From an uncultured Mycoplasmatota bacterium (GTDB lineage Bacteria; Bacillota_I; Bacilli_A; RF39; UBA660): 64,000 nucleotides of DNA. The stretch covers positions 4,886 to 68,885 of the forward strand of contig USDJ01000007.1 of assembly GCA_900553395.1 (NCBI GenBank), in the 5' to 3' direction. The notes beneath the pieces are model-generated. The model worked only from the letters and a program-made list of their open reading frames with translations. It ran no database searches and was not told where the DNA came from. The stretch's first letter is position 1. Each line of letters begins with the position of its first letter. This document shows, one piece after another, positions 18,316-26,258 of this stretch. A program made the position numbers and the translations under genes.

Positions 18316-18673
18316 ATGTGTATCTTAATAAAATTGGAAATAAGAAGTATATTGCTAACATTACAAGTACAAATAAGACAATCACGAATGTATAGTTTAA
18401 CTTATCTTTCTTTTCCTCTTTTTTTTCTGAAGATATATTTTGTGTAGAGCTAATGAATTCTTGTTGAGATTGTTCTACTGTAGGTACCCCTTGAATTAGA
18501 GGTTGGTTATTGATATCTTGGCTTTGCATGGGTGTAGTTATATTACTATTACTTTGAGGCATTTCAGGCATAACTGGCATGCTTGGAATAGCATTTAGAG
18601 ATTGATTATCTGTTTGGGGATTATTAAGTGGTTCACCTGTCATAGGATCAAATTTCATTCCATTATTATTCAT
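18314..18673 (-). CDS. Tail-anchored Pro/Gln/Asn-rich small protein
   Basis: Unrecognised 119-residue protein. It has a short N-terminal F-D-P-M-T-G-E-P motif, a disordered middle rich in Pro, Gln, Met, Ser and Asn, a Lys/Glu-rich stretch (about 82-92), and one C-terminal membrane helix (about 95-115). No signal peptide, so a cytoplasmic domain on a tail anchor is likely. The start at 18673 follows AAGGAG; the longer frame back to 18697 would include that site. It follows the 19496 gene after 13 bases and is presumably cotranscribed with it. Function unknown. Confidence 0.75.
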   Translation of the reverse strand: MNNNGMKFDPMTGEPLNNPQTDNQSLNAIPSMPVMPEMPQSNSNITTPMQSQDINNQPLIQGVPTVEQSQQEFISSTQNISSEKKEEKKDKLNYTFVIVLFVLVMLAIYFLFPILLRYT

Positions 18674-18686
18674 AAAAATCTCCTTT

Positions 18687-19496
18687 CTAAGCGGCATTGC
18701 TATAAATAGTATTTGGACTAGCTTTTAAAACTAGCTGTCTACCGCCTTTTTGCATTTCTTCGTTTTTTGTACTGTTTTCATTTCCTTTTTCTTCGCTATT
18801 TTCACCTTTAATAGTTATTTGCCCATTTTCATTTATTATTCTAAATAAATTGTTACTATCATCTGATATTATACCTTTTTGAACATCAACTTTTACAGGT
18901 TTACCGGTATCAAACTGATAATTTACTGCAGCATTGTAATTCAAACTTTCTTCTTCGTTTAATTTTGATTTATCGACTTGGTTTAACGGATAAAGATTGA
19001 TTCCTTCCTTTTTACTATCGCTAAGTTCCTTAAATAAATTTTCTGTATTTTTTTGTGTGTCAGAAGTTTGAAATTCTTGTTGTGTTGGTTGTAACTCTTT
19101 CATTTGTTCTTCTATGCTTTTTCCAGATTCACTGTTGTCTAAATTAATAGATGTTTGTCCATTGTTAAAAGACACATATTCTTTTCCATCTATATTTGTC
19201 GTTTTAACATTTTCCTCATCAAATGACTTTTTGTCTTTAGAAAGACTTTTTAAACTTTCAAGTATTGCTTTAAAGTCCATTTCTCCTAAGGTGTTTCCAA
19301 AATGTTTAACAACATTTTCCATTCTGTTTTTTTTAAGAAATTCTTGATAGTTTGGGTTTTTGCTTACGAATTCATCTAGATTATCGTATTTTCCGTCATT
19401 TAATAGTTTCATTATTTGCACTACAATAGCGCGTTCTTGTTGCTTTTTTGCTGGTGTATCAAATACAAAGCTATATTCATTTATATTGTATTTCAT
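18687..19496 (-). CDS. Cytoplasmic acidic protein of unknown function
   Basis: A 269-residue protein with no signal or membrane segment. The N-terminal 95 residues are helical and look like a folded domain; the middle (about 120-165) is Gln/Ser/Glu-rich and probably disordered; the part at about 170-235 looks folded (strands such as L-F-R-I-I-N and Q-I-T-I-K-G), and the C-terminal 30 residues are low complexity. I do not recognise the family. ATG 19496 follows a GGAGGG site. It has its own extended -10 promoter and leads a two-gene unit with the tail-anchored protein, which suggests a shared job at the membrane. Confidence 0.75.
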   Translation of the reverse strand: MKYNINEYSFVFDTPAKKQQERAIVVQIMKLLNDGKYDNLDEFVSKNPNYQEFLKKNRMENVVKHFGNTLGEMDFKAILESLKSLSKDKKSFDEENVKTTNIDGKEYVSFNNGQTSINLDNSESGKSIEEQMKELQPTQQEFQTSDTQKNTENLFKELSDSKKEGINLYPLNQVDKSKLNEEESLNYNAAVNYQFDTGKPVKVDVQKGIISDDSNNLFRIINENGQITIKGENSEEKGNENSTKNEEMQKGGRQLVLKASPNTIYSNAA

Positions 19497-19525
19497 ATTG
19501 TCCCTCCACATACTTATCTAGGGTA

Positions 19526-19534
19526 ATTATATCA
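19526..19534 (-). promoter_or_regulatory. Extended -10 promoter of the 19496 gene
   Basis: Read on the minus strand: TGaTATAAT. The -35 region is T-rich and weak and lies in the T run of the upstream terminator. Confidence 0.55.
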
Positions 19535-19552
19535 AATAACTATTGAAAAAAA

Positions 19553-19580
19553 TATAGAAAAAACTACGATTTGTAGTTTT
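19553..19580 (-). terminator. Rho-independent terminator of the methyltransferase operon
   Basis: AAAACTAC pairs with GTAGTTTT (19560-19567 with 19573-19580, five-base loop), followed on the minus strand by a T-rich run. Confidence 0.7.
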
Positions 19581-19687
19581 AATTATTTTATATACATATT
19601 TTTACACTTTATGTTTTGCTATATTTTAATAATTAGTACCAATATTTTATTGATTGAGTTTGTCGTGTTAAAAAGTTAGCATATTCA

Positions 19688-20881
19688 TTATTTTTTTTCC
19701 ATCAAGCAAACATTTTCCACATGATATGTGTTTGGAAACATATCGAAAGGAGTAATTTCTATGATTTTATAATTGTCACTTAACATTTTCAAGTCTCTTA
19801 CCAAAGTCATAGGATCACACGATACATATATTATTTTAGAAGCGTTTGAATTTAATATATATCTTATTGCTTTTTTATCCATTCCGCCCCTTGGAGGATC
19901 AACAATTATAACATTTGGACTTAATTTAATCTTATTAATTATTTCTTCACTTTTTCCACAAATAAATTTAGCGTTAGTTATATTATTTAATTTCATATTT
20001 TTGTTTGCATCTTTTATAGCATATTTATTTACTTCTACTCCAAGTAGATTATTATTAGTGTGTGCATATATTCCTATCGTCCCAGTTCCACAGTATAAAT
20101 CTAGAATATTATGTGCATATCTTGTGTAATCTTTAATTTTTTTATATAGTTTTGCACATACATTTAAATTTATTTGAAAAAATGAATCTGGAGATACTAA
20201 AAATTTATAGTTATCCACATATTCCAGTAAATATTTTTCTCCGTATACTAAGTTATACACATTATTTCTTTTTATATATATGGAATATGCAATAGGTTTT
20301 ATATAATTAATATCTATATCTTTATCAGCTTCTACAATTATCATTAAATCTTTTGAATTAGTTCTTAGTGTGATACTATTTATATGACTCAAATCTAATT
20401 TTTTTAGATATTTTATAGCGTTATTTATAATAGGGAGCGCTAATTTACATTCATTGATTTCAACAATATTGTTACTTCTTTTTTCAAAAAATCCAATTTT
20501 ATTGTTTACTTTTAGTGTTATTTTATTTCTGTAATTAAATTCATTATCGCTCTTTATGATTTCATTAATTTTGATATTTTTATTTAAATATTTTGATACA
20601 ATATTTTTGACTTTTTCCATTTTGAATTCTAATTGATTTTTGTATTCTAGATGTAGTAAATCGCATCCGCCACATGAATTAAAATATATACATTTTTCTT
20701 TTATTCTTTTTTCGCTTTTCTTTATATAATTTTTTACGTATCCTTCCACATAGTTCTTTTTTTCTTTGACTATTATGGGTTCGATAATTTCACCAGGTAG
20801 GGCATTATCTACAAATATAATTTTATTATTTATTTTTCCTATTCCTCTACCATAATGATCAAGAGTATCAATTTTAATCAT
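19688..20881 (-). CDS. rlmCD: 23S rRNA (uracil-5-)-methyltransferase, RumA/TrmA family
   Basis: SAM-dependent enzyme that makes 5-methyluridine in RNA. An N-terminal TRAM-like domain (about 1-55), an iron-sulfur Cys cluster (C-I-Y-F-N-S-C-G-G-C at about 66-75), then a methyltransferase domain with D-L-Y-C-G-T-G-T (SAM binding), V-D-P-P-R-G-G and the catalytic Cys in V-S-C-D-P. The 4Fe-4S Cys motif points to RlmD/RlmCD rather than TrmA; the choice between U747/U1939 targets is a family inference. The start at 20881 follows GGTGAAG. It is the third gene of a minus-strand unit after two small genes. Confidence 0.93.
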   Translation of the reverse strand: MIKIDTLDHYGRGIGKINNKIIFVDNALPGEIIEPIIVKEKKNYVEGYVKNYIKKSEKRIKEKCIYFNSCGGCDLLHLEYKNQLEFKMEKVKNIVSKYLNKNIKINEIIKSDNEFNYRNKITLKVNNKIGFFEKRSNNIVEINECKLALPIINNAIKYLKKLDLSHINSITLRTNSKDLMIIVEADKDIDINYIKPIAYSIYIKRNNVYNLVYGEKYLLEYVDNYKFLVSPDSFFQINLNVCAKLYKKIKDYTRYAHNILDLYCGTGTIGIYAHTNNNLLGVEVNKYAIKDANKNMKLNNITNAKFICGKSEEIINKIKLSPNVIIVDPPRGGMDKKAIRYILNSNASKIIYVSCDPMTLVRDLKMLSDNYKIIEITPFDMFPNTYHVENVCLMEKK

Positions 20882-20899
20882 AAGCTTCACCAATAAATA

Positions 20900-21529
20900 T
20901 TATACCATTTTATTATTTGCTATAGAAGTTAATTTTAATATATTAAATAATTTCTTGTAGGTTTTACTTGACTTGGATATTTTTTTAATATTTTTAATAA
21001 TTAAATTTTTATTTGTTTCTTTTTTATTGAAGCATTCAAAATATATAAATTTTAGTTTTTCACTATCAATATTTTTAAGTTCACTATCTATAAATTGATC
21101 ATCACTAAGTTGCTTTCTTGTTTTAAATTGTACTGACGTTTTAGATAATATTTTAAATGAAATAGTAACTTCCTTATATTTTTTTATGGAATTTAATATT
21201 TCTAATTCTTCATCTATTTGTAAGAATGATTTTCTTTCACTATTACCTAAACTGTCAAACTGAACGGCTATAATATCATCACCATCAGTAAATATAGCAC
21301 ATGTTTTATATTCTAGATTATAGTTCCAACTTTCTGTCTTATTACTTATTTCATTTAGTAATTTCAAATCTATTTTTGCGTCGTGACTTATTATTTTTTG
21401 CAAGTTACTATTACTTATCTTAAAAATAGGTATTTTTTTTATGTGTACAATTTTATCGTTTTTATTCCAATCAAAAAAGTCATACAATGTTTTGCTAAAA
21501 TTTAAGTATATATCATATATGTAATTCAT
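20900..21529 (-). CDS. DUF3603-like cytoplasmic protein
   Basis: A 209-residue protein with no membrane segment. The opening N-Y-I-Y-D-I-Y-L-N-F, followed by D-F-F-D-W-N-K-x-D-K-I-x-H-I-K-K-I-P, matches what I remember of the uncharacterised DUF3603 family of Bacillota. Its biochemical role is not known. A Lys-rich C-terminal helix (about 165-209) could bind nucleic acid. It overlaps the upstream small membrane gene by 17 bases and is followed 18 bases later by the RNA methyltransferase gene, suggesting an RNA-related role, which is inference only. Confidence 0.8.
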   Translation of the reverse strand: MNYIYDIYLNFSKTLYDFFDWNKNDKIVHIKKIPIFKISNSNLQKIISHDAKIDLKLLNEISNKTESWNYNLEYKTCAIFTDGDDIIAVQFDSLGNSERKSFLQIDEELEILNSIKKYKEVTISFKILSKTSVQFKTRKQLSDDQFIDSELKNIDSEKLKFIYFECFNKKETNKNLIIKNIKKISKSSKTYKKLFNILKLTSIANNKMV

Positions 21530-21731
21530 TTTTTCCTCCTATAGTTGTTGCTAATATCATAAGTATAATTCCTATAATGAATATTATACATTCAAGTCTT
21601 CTAATAATAAAATTAACATATTGTAGGAAATTATACCCAATATCTAACAAGTTTAAATAACATATTATATATACTGCTCCAAGTGTTGTAAGGCCAAAGC
21701 CTAAAAGGAATAAAAAGACTCTAAGTAACAT
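21513..21731 (-). CDS. Small two-helix membrane protein
   Basis: A 72-residue protein with two hydrophobic helices (about 4-24 and 42-64) joined by a short loop containing Arg-Arg. It resembles small conserved membrane proteins found beside DUF3603 genes in Bacillota, but I cannot name it. ATG 21731 follows AGGTGA; the GTG at 21740 lies in the ribosome site. It is the first gene of the three-gene minus-strand unit. Function unknown. Confidence 0.75.
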   Translation of the reverse strand: MLLRVFLFLLGFGLTTLGAVYIICYLNLLDIGYNFLQYVNFIIRRLECIIFIIGIILMILATTIGGKNELHI

Positions 21732-21816
21732 TTGTTTCACCTAATAAATTTTATTTATTATTTACAATTTTATTTATTATTTTTAAGTTTTGTTATATAA
21801 TTATATAGGTGATAAT

Positions 21817-22614
21817 ATGGAACTTTTAAAATATATATTTTTAGGACTTATACAAGGACTTACTGAAACGATACCAGTGTCTTCTAGTGGGCATTTGATG
21901 ATATTTAAAAGATTAATGAATATGAATGTCGATTTTGATACTATAGCTATATTAACAAATTTCGGATCTTTGATAGCCATTATAATCTTATTTTGGAATG
22001 ATATAGTTAAATTAGTTAAAGGGTTCTTTTCTTATTTGACAAGCAAAAATGTTAAATATAAAGATGACTATAAATATTGCTGGATGATAGTTTTGGGATG
22101 CATTCCTGCGGGACTAGCAGGATTACTTGTAAGTTATTTTGATCTTTTTGCCAAAATTGAAAATAATATAAAAATAGTTGGAATATCTTTAGTAATAACA
22201 TCAGTTTTATTATTTATTATTAGAAATTTTAAGGGTAGAAAAGGCGATAAAGAGATTGGTGTTAAAGAGGCATTAACGGTTGGATGCTTTCAAATACTTG
22301 GACTTTTTCCTGGAATAAGCAGGAGTGGATCTACTATAGTTGGTGGAATGAGTGAAGGAATTAAAAGAGATAGTGCTTTTAAATATTCATTTATGTTATA
22401 TATACCTATGAGTATTGCTGCTATGGCTTTGGAACTAAAAGATATTAGTATATCTTCAAATCTAATATTTTATTATTTGGCAGCAGTAATAGTATCATTA
22501 GTAGTTACTTTATTAGTTACAAAGTGGTTCAGAAAGATTGTAAATAATGGAAAATTAATATATTTTTCAATATATTGCTTTATAGTAGGACTATTAGTAA
22601 TAATATTATTATAA
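21817..22614 (+). CDS. uppP: Undecaprenyl-diphosphatase (UppP/BacA)
   Basis: Integral membrane phosphatase that recycles undecaprenyl diphosphate to the monophosphate carrier for peptidoglycan and other wall polymers. The two signature motifs are present: G-L-x-Q-G-L-T-E-T-I-P-V-S-S-S-G-H-L near the N-terminus and P-G-I-S-R-S-G-S-T in the second half, with about seven or eight membrane helices. 265 residues is standard. ATG 21817 follows AGGTGATA; the TTG at 21790 would precede a putative -10. A single-gene unit ending in a strong terminator. It also confers bacitracin tolerance in family members. Confidence 0.96.
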   Translation: MELLKYIFLGLIQGLTETIPVSSSGHLMIFKRLMNMNVDFDTIAILTNFGSLIAIIILFWNDIVKLVKGFFSYLTSKNVKYKDDYKYCWMIVLGCIPAGLAGLLVSYFDLFAKIENNIKIVGISLVITSVLLFIIRNFKGRKGDKEIGVKEALTVGCFQILGLFPGISRSGSTIVGGMSEGIKRDSAFKYSFMLYIPMSIAAMALELKDISISSNLIFYYLAAVIVSLVVTLLVTKWFRKIVNNGKLIYFSIYCFIVGLLVIILL

Positions 22615-22624
22615 AATAAAAAAA

Positions 22625-22656
22625 CAATTGCTAAATTTGTGCAATTGCTTTTTTTT
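22625..22656. terminator. Strong terminator between convergent uppP and the 23239 gene
   Basis: CAATTGC (22625-22631) pairs perfectly with GCAATTG (22641-22647), then eight T on the plus strand. A upstream of the stem allows use from the minus strand as well. Confidence 0.8.
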
Positions 22657-23239
22657 GATATGACCCGTGTCCTGATTTATTTATGTCAGCTGCATCTATT
22701 TCCATTTTTGAAATACTAATTCCATTTAATCCATATAAATCTTTTAAAAAATTAGTCATTGCTACATATAGATTTACTGCTTCATCACTGTTTTGAGATT
22801 TAATGGCCTTAATTATTGGAACTATATATTTAAAAAATAATTGTATAGCTAATTTTTCTTTTAATGGATCCTTTGATAAAAATTCTGCTATTTTAGGACC
22901 GATAATGTCGTATTCAACCAATAATTCCTTATATTTATCATCTTTTTGAAGAGTTTTATTTCTAAAATTTCTCATTTCATTTAAGTGTAAATAGTCGTCA
23001 GAAATCATTAATATATTACACAACATTGTAGTTATATAACATCCGCTAGATGTATGACTATTAGAATACTCTAATGCATTTTGAATTGTACCATAGTCTC
23101 TACTATAAGCTCTGCAAAATCTTCCACATTCAGGATCACTAGCAAAGTGTCTTTCATACTTTCTTTCGCAATAAAATTTGCCATAGCAGTCTCCACTATT
23201 TAGATCAAGGTAAGTACATTCTGCACATTGACATGACAT
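22631..23239 (-). CDS. Cys-rich protein with CFI-box-like C-terminal domain
   Basis: A 202-residue cytoplasmic-looking protein. The N-terminal 45 residues hold eight Cys (C-Q-C-A-E-C, D-C-Y, F-Y-C, E-C-G-R-F-C), probably binding metal. The following part starts S-S-G-C-Y-I-T-T and contains R-N-F-R-N-K-T-L and a Y-D-I-I-G-P-K-I segment. These match the conserved blocks of the 'CFI-box' C-terminal domain (G-C-F-I-T-T...R-x-F-R-D-x-x-L...Y-x-x-x-P-x-I), with Tyr instead of Phe. That family is uncharacterised. The GGAGGG site and a good promoter upstream confirm the start. Redox or metal sensing is possible. Confidence 0.82.
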   Translation of the reverse strand: MSCQCAECTYLDLNSGDCYGKFYCERKYERHFASDPECGRFCRAYSRDYGTIQNALEYSNSHTSSGCYITTMLCNILMISDDYLHLNEMRNFRNKTLQKDDKYKELLVEYDIIGPKIAEFLSKDPLKEKLAIQLFFKYIVPIIKAIKSQNSDEAVNLYVAMTNFLKDLYGLNGISISKMEIDAADINKSGHGSYQKKAIAQI

Positions 23240-23261
23240 ATTATCCCTCCAATTTCAGAAT

Positions 23262-23290
23262 ATGTTAGCACATTTTTTATTAGAAATCAA
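23262..23290 (-). promoter_or_regulatory. SigA-type promoter of the CFI-box gene
   Basis: On the minus strand: TTGATT (23290-23285), 17-base spacer, TAACAT (23267-23262) with TGc before it. Confidence 0.65.
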
Positions 23291-23349
23291 CTTTTATATT
23301 TAATCATATAAAAGTGGTTGCAATAATTATTACCTTTGTATCTTGATCA

Positions 23350-23378
23350 TAGACATTTTATTAATTACAAGATATAAT
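23350..23378 (+). promoter_or_regulatory. SigA-type promoter of the 23403 lipoprotein gene
   Basis: TAGACA at 23350-23355, 17-base spacer, TATAAT at 23373-23378. Confidence 0.75.
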
Positions 23379-23402
23379 TAATAATGAGAGGAGTGGCTAG
23401 TA

Positions 23403-23789
23403 ATGAACTTAAAAAAGATAATAAGGAATTTATTAATTGTAGTAATGTTGATATTCGTAACTGGATGCGGTAAAAATGATGAAGTAAAATTAGAAGGTAA
23501 TGACTTGGATGCATATAATTTGATGTTGGAAGTATGTTATGTTGCTAAAGATCAATCAAAGGTAAGTATAATTTCTGGTACTATTAGTGATGACTTAGGT
23601 ATATTTAAAGTATCATATAATAATGGAGAAAGTGTGTACAATGTTTTAGTTAGTAAAGAAAATAATGAATATGTTGTTGAAAAACTAGATGATAGCCTTG
23701 TTAGCACATATAAAGACTTACTTTATGCAACTGATGATTTTGATGCTAGTAAGGTTAATAAAGCACTTAGAAAAAAATGGAATAACTAA
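23403..23789 (+). CDS. Small lipoprotein of unknown function
   Basis: A 128-residue protein with a lipoprotein signal ending in F-V-T-G-C (Cys22). The mature domain of about 105 residues begins with a helix containing A-Y-N-L-M-L-E-V-C and continues with four probable beta strands, like small NTF2/PepSY-sized lipoproteins, but I cannot assign a family. GAGGAG lies in front of the ATG and a near-consensus promoter is close upstream. It is transcribed alone or with the membrane protein gene downstream. Confidence 0.78.
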   Translation: MNLKKIIRNLLIVVMLIFVTGCGKNDEVKLEGNDLDAYNLMLEVCYVAKDQSKVSIISGTISDDLGIFKVSYNNGESVYNVLVSKENNEYVVEKLDDSLVSTYKDLLYATDDFDASKVNKALRKKWNN

Positions 23790-23943
23790 TTTTAGAATAA
23801 GAAAAAGGCTTGTATTATCAAAATTCTTGAATGAGAAAGTAAAAATATGAAAATAGAAATATTATTATTGAGTTTTATTATTTTCTATAAAAAATATATT
23901 TTATAATTTGGAGTATGATGTAATATGATTAGGGGTGTGTTGT

Positions 23944-24348
23944 GTGAGGAAAATTATTATTAAATGTAAAAACTTTTTGATACATTTATTCATTCATTTT
24001 ATTTCTTTTTTGATTAATTATTCGATATTTATTATGTTAATGGCACTCATTTATAATGATAAAGATGTTATATTTATTCAAATTGTAAATTTAATATCTT
24101 GGATTTGTTCTATGTTGTTTATATTTTTTGTAGATAAAAAATATGTTCCAGATTTGGTAGATGAAAACAATAGTAGTGAAATGTTTAAGTTTTTTTTGAT
24201 ACGTGGTGTAAGCTTAGTATTTGAAAGCCTAATATTATTTATTTTTGTGAGTATTTTTATGAATAATTTTTATATAGTTAAACTTATAAGCTTATGTATA
24301 CTTTATTTTATAAATATGGTATATGTAAAAAGGATTAAATTTAAATAA
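23944..24348 (+). CDS. GtrA-like small membrane protein
   Basis: A 134-residue protein with four hydrophobic helices and basic ends, resembling the GtrA family. It has the pattern of an N-terminal F-x-x-F-x-x-N-Y helix, a second helix ending near F-F-V-D-K-K-Y-V (the 'F-x-x-N-K-x-x-V-F' block of GtrA in degenerate form), and two more helices. GtrA proteins help flip lipid-linked sugars used in glycosylating wall polymers. GTG 23944 follows AGGGGTG with six bases between. No glycosyltransferase gene is adjacent. The family call is moderate. Confidence 0.68.
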   Translation: MRKIIIKCKNFLIHLFIHFISFLINYSIFIMLMALIYNDKDVIFIQIVNLISWICSMLFIFFVDKKYVPDLVDENNSSEMFKFFLIRGVSLVFESLILFIFVSIFMNNFYIVKLISLCILYFINMVYVKRIKFK

Positions 24349-24362
24349 TCTAATCCTTTTTA
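24327..24362 (+). terminator. Rho-independent terminator
   Basis: AAAAGGATTA (24327-24336) pairs perfectly with TAATCCTTTT (24351-24360), followed by T-rich sequence. The GtrA-like stop codon lies in the loop. Confidence 0.75.
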
Positions 24363-24648
24363 TTTTATTAACTTGCCTATTAGTCCAAAAACAATAGCAA
24401 TTGTTATGAGTTTAAATTCTGTGCTGTTATAAGGTGACTTTTTATAAAATCAAAATATTTGCAATATGTATTTATAATTTTAAACAAAAATGGCCATGTC
24501 TTAAAAAGTATTATCTTATGCCAATACTAGGTAATATTGTTGAAAAATCATGATTAAAAATTCTTGTAAAGTTTATTTACAAATCAATAATTGTTAATTA
24601 GTTTAAATATATTTATAAATAAAAAGAATATATATTACTAGTGATTAA
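24363..24648. other. Intergenic stretch with a promoter, a short inverted repeat and a possible gene relic
   Basis: No complete gene seen. It holds a TTGTAAA/TTTACAA inverted repeat (24564-24570 with 24576-24582) and the promoter at 24591-24619. On the minus strand at about 24362-24450 a stop-free run without a start codon reads like the hydrophobic C-terminus of a small membrane protein, ending T-I-A-I-V-F-G-L-I-G-K-L-I-K then stop. Confidence 0.4.
24591..24619 (+). promoter_or_regulatory. SigA-type promoter of the RsiV-like gene
   Basis: TTGTTA at 24591-24596, 17-base spacer, TATAAA at 24614-24619. Confidence 0.6.
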
Positions 24649-25299
24649 ATGAAAAAATATATATCCTTTTTAATTTTTATAATATTAATTTTTATTATTA
24701 TGATATTTATATTTTATTTTGAAAAAAATAAAATGTATAATAATATAAAAATTGACTATAATTCAATCAAAGTTTTTTATCCATCTACAAGCTATGAAAA
24801 GCTGAATAAAAAGATAAGAAAAAACATAGACGCTCAATTATTAGAATTTAAAAACATAACGCTATCAGATTATAAAACTAATTATTATTTAATAATAAAT
24901 TATAAAGAATATAAATATAAGAACATTATTTCTTACATATTTTTTTCAGAGTCGTATATTGGTGGGGCTCATCCTATTCATTTACTATGGACTATTAATT
25001 ATGATACAAATATGAACGATTTTATTACTATAGAAAATTTGACTAAAAAAAATAAAAATATATTAAATGATTTGTCTGAATATAGTTATGATTTTATTTC
25101 AAAAAAGAAAGAGTTTAAAAGAGAAAATATTTTAGAAATGTTAAAGGATGGAACAAGATCTCTTGAAAGTAACTTTAAAAATATACTTTTTTCTCGAGAT
25201 GGATTAATATTGTACTTTGAAAGATATCAAATAGCACCTTATTATTATGGAGATTATAATATATTAATTCCATATAGTGATATATGCTTAAATATATAA
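24649..25299 (+). CDS. Membrane-anchored DUF3298 (RsiV-like) protein
   Basis: A 216-residue protein with an N-terminal membrane helix (about 5-24) and an extracytoplasmic domain. Conserved blocks of DUF3298 are visible: G-G-A-H-P at about 105-109, an I-T-I-E-N-L segment (the 'L-x-D-L-F' block) and the C-terminal D-G-L-I-L-Y-F-E-x-Y-Q-I-A-P-Y followed by I-P-Y-S-D-I. In B. subtilis this domain in RsiV binds lysozyme and inhibits a sigma factor; here no cytoplasmic anti-sigma part and no sigma gene is linked, so it is more like stand-alone DUF3298 proteins. The ribosome site is weak (agtgattaa). Lysozyme binding is possible but inferred. Confidence 0.82.
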   Translation: MKKYISFLIFIILIFIIMIFIFYFEKNKMYNNIKIDYNSIKVFYPSTSYEKLNKKIRKNIDAQLLEFKNITLSDYKTNYYLIINYKEYKYKNIISYIFFSESYIGGAHPIHLLWTINYDTNMNDFITIENLTKKNKNILNDLSEYSYDFISKKKEFKRENILEMLKDGTRSLESNFKNILFSRDGLILYFERYQIAPYYYGDYNILIPYSDICLNI

Positions 25300-25328
25300 A
25301 AAACTAAAGACATGTATTATCATAATAA

Positions 25329-25376
25329 AAAATGTAGGCCTCTATTATTTAGAGTTCACATTATAGGGTACATTTT
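25329..25376 (+). terminator. Possible terminator or structured RNA end after the RsiV-like gene
   Basis: AAAATGTA (25329-25336) pairs with TACATTTT (25369-25376), with a second inner stem CTAT/ATAG. The T run is short, so the call is weak. Confidence 0.3.
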
Positions 25377-25471
25377 ATAATTTACATTTATTCTTTTTTC
25401 TTTGATGTTTATTCAACTTTTAATTTTTCCTTTATTATTTGCATAACTAATCAACTTCTTTCAAATCATAT

Positions 25472-25501
25472 AAAAAAGGTTAATCAAAATTAACCTTTTT
25501 T
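25472..25501 (-). terminator. Terminator of the tRNA-Leu gene
   Basis: A twelve-base perfect inverted repeat (25472-25483 with 25490-25501) with A/T-rich outer arms, 33 bases past the tRNA 3' end. It could work in both directions. Confidence 0.7.
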
Positions 25502-25534
25502 ATATGAAGCCGATTAGTTCGACTAATTTCCCAA

Positions 25535-25621
25535 TGGTGCCTGTGGTCGGACTCGAACCGACATGGTATTGCTACCACTGGATTTTGAGTCCAGCGCGTC
25601 TACCGATTTCACCACACAGGC
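25535..25621 (-). tRNA. tRNA-Leu (anticodon CAA)
   Basis: Read on the minus strand: seven-base acceptor stem GCCTGTG/CACAGGC, D-arm with GGTAGAC, anticodon stem CTGGA/TCCAG around loop CTCAAAA (anticodon CAA, reading UUG), a long type II variable arm (tggtagcaatacca) as expected for Leu, and a T-arm with GGTTCGAGTCC. The 3' CCA is encoded. It is a single tRNA gene between the RsiV-like gene and scpB. Confidence 0.95.
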
Positions 25622-25694
25622 ATAAAGTACTAACATTATATCATATAAATTTAATTATTTAAATCTTTTTTTATAATTTAGTACAAAATTAGGT

Positions 25695-26258
25695 TTATTT
25701 ATCAAAATTCTCTGTATATTTTGATTCAAACAAATTAGTGTCGCTATTATCAGTTTCTTCTTTTACTTCAATCTTAGGGAGTTCATCTATACTTCCTAAT
25801 CCAAAATAATCTAAAAATTTAGAGCTTACATTATATAGTCTTGGTTTTCCAGGTGCATCTGCCTTTCCAACCTCTTCTATAAGTCCTCTTAGAAATAATT
25901 TTCTAATTACATAACTGCTATTTACTCCCCTTAAATTATCTATATCAATACGAGTTATTGGTCCGTTATAAGCTATGATTGCTAAAGTTTCTAGTGATGT
26001 TTGACTAAGAGGAGAATTTTCCTCAATAGTTTTAAGCTTTTTATAATAATCTCTATGTTCTGCTTTTGTTGTTAATTTAAAGTGATTTCCTAGAAATTCT
26101 ATTTGGATCCCTCTATTATCACTTTTATAGTCTTCAAACAGTTCTTTAATAGTGCTTTTTATAATTTCTTTATCCTTATCAGTAATATTTGCTATTTCTT
26201 CTAATGTTAATCCATCTTCACCGCTTAAAAATAGCAGTCCTTCTATTATTGCTTTCAT
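25695..26258 (-). CDS. scpB: Segregation and condensation protein B
   Basis: Winged-helix subunit of the SMC-ScpA-ScpB condensin that organises and segregates the chromosome. The 187-residue length and blocks such as E-G-L-L-F-L-S-G-E-D-G at the start, L-S-Q-T-S-L-E-T-L-A-I-I-A-Y (about 85-98) and the following R-G-V-N-S-S-Y-V are typical. The ATG shares four bases (ATGA) with the scpA stop, so the two are translationally coupled. An acidic C-terminal tail follows the second winged helix. Standard arrangement in Bacillota. Confidence 0.95.
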   Translation of the reverse strand: MKAIIEGLLFLSGEDGLTLEEIANITDKDKEIIKSTIKELFEDYKSDNRGIQIEFLGNHFKLTTKAEHRDYYKKLKTIEENSPLSQTSLETLAIIAYNGPITRIDIDNLRGVNSSYVIRKLFLRGLIEEVGKADAPGKPRLYNVSSKFLDYFGLGSIDELPKIEVKEETDNSDTNLFESKYTENFDK

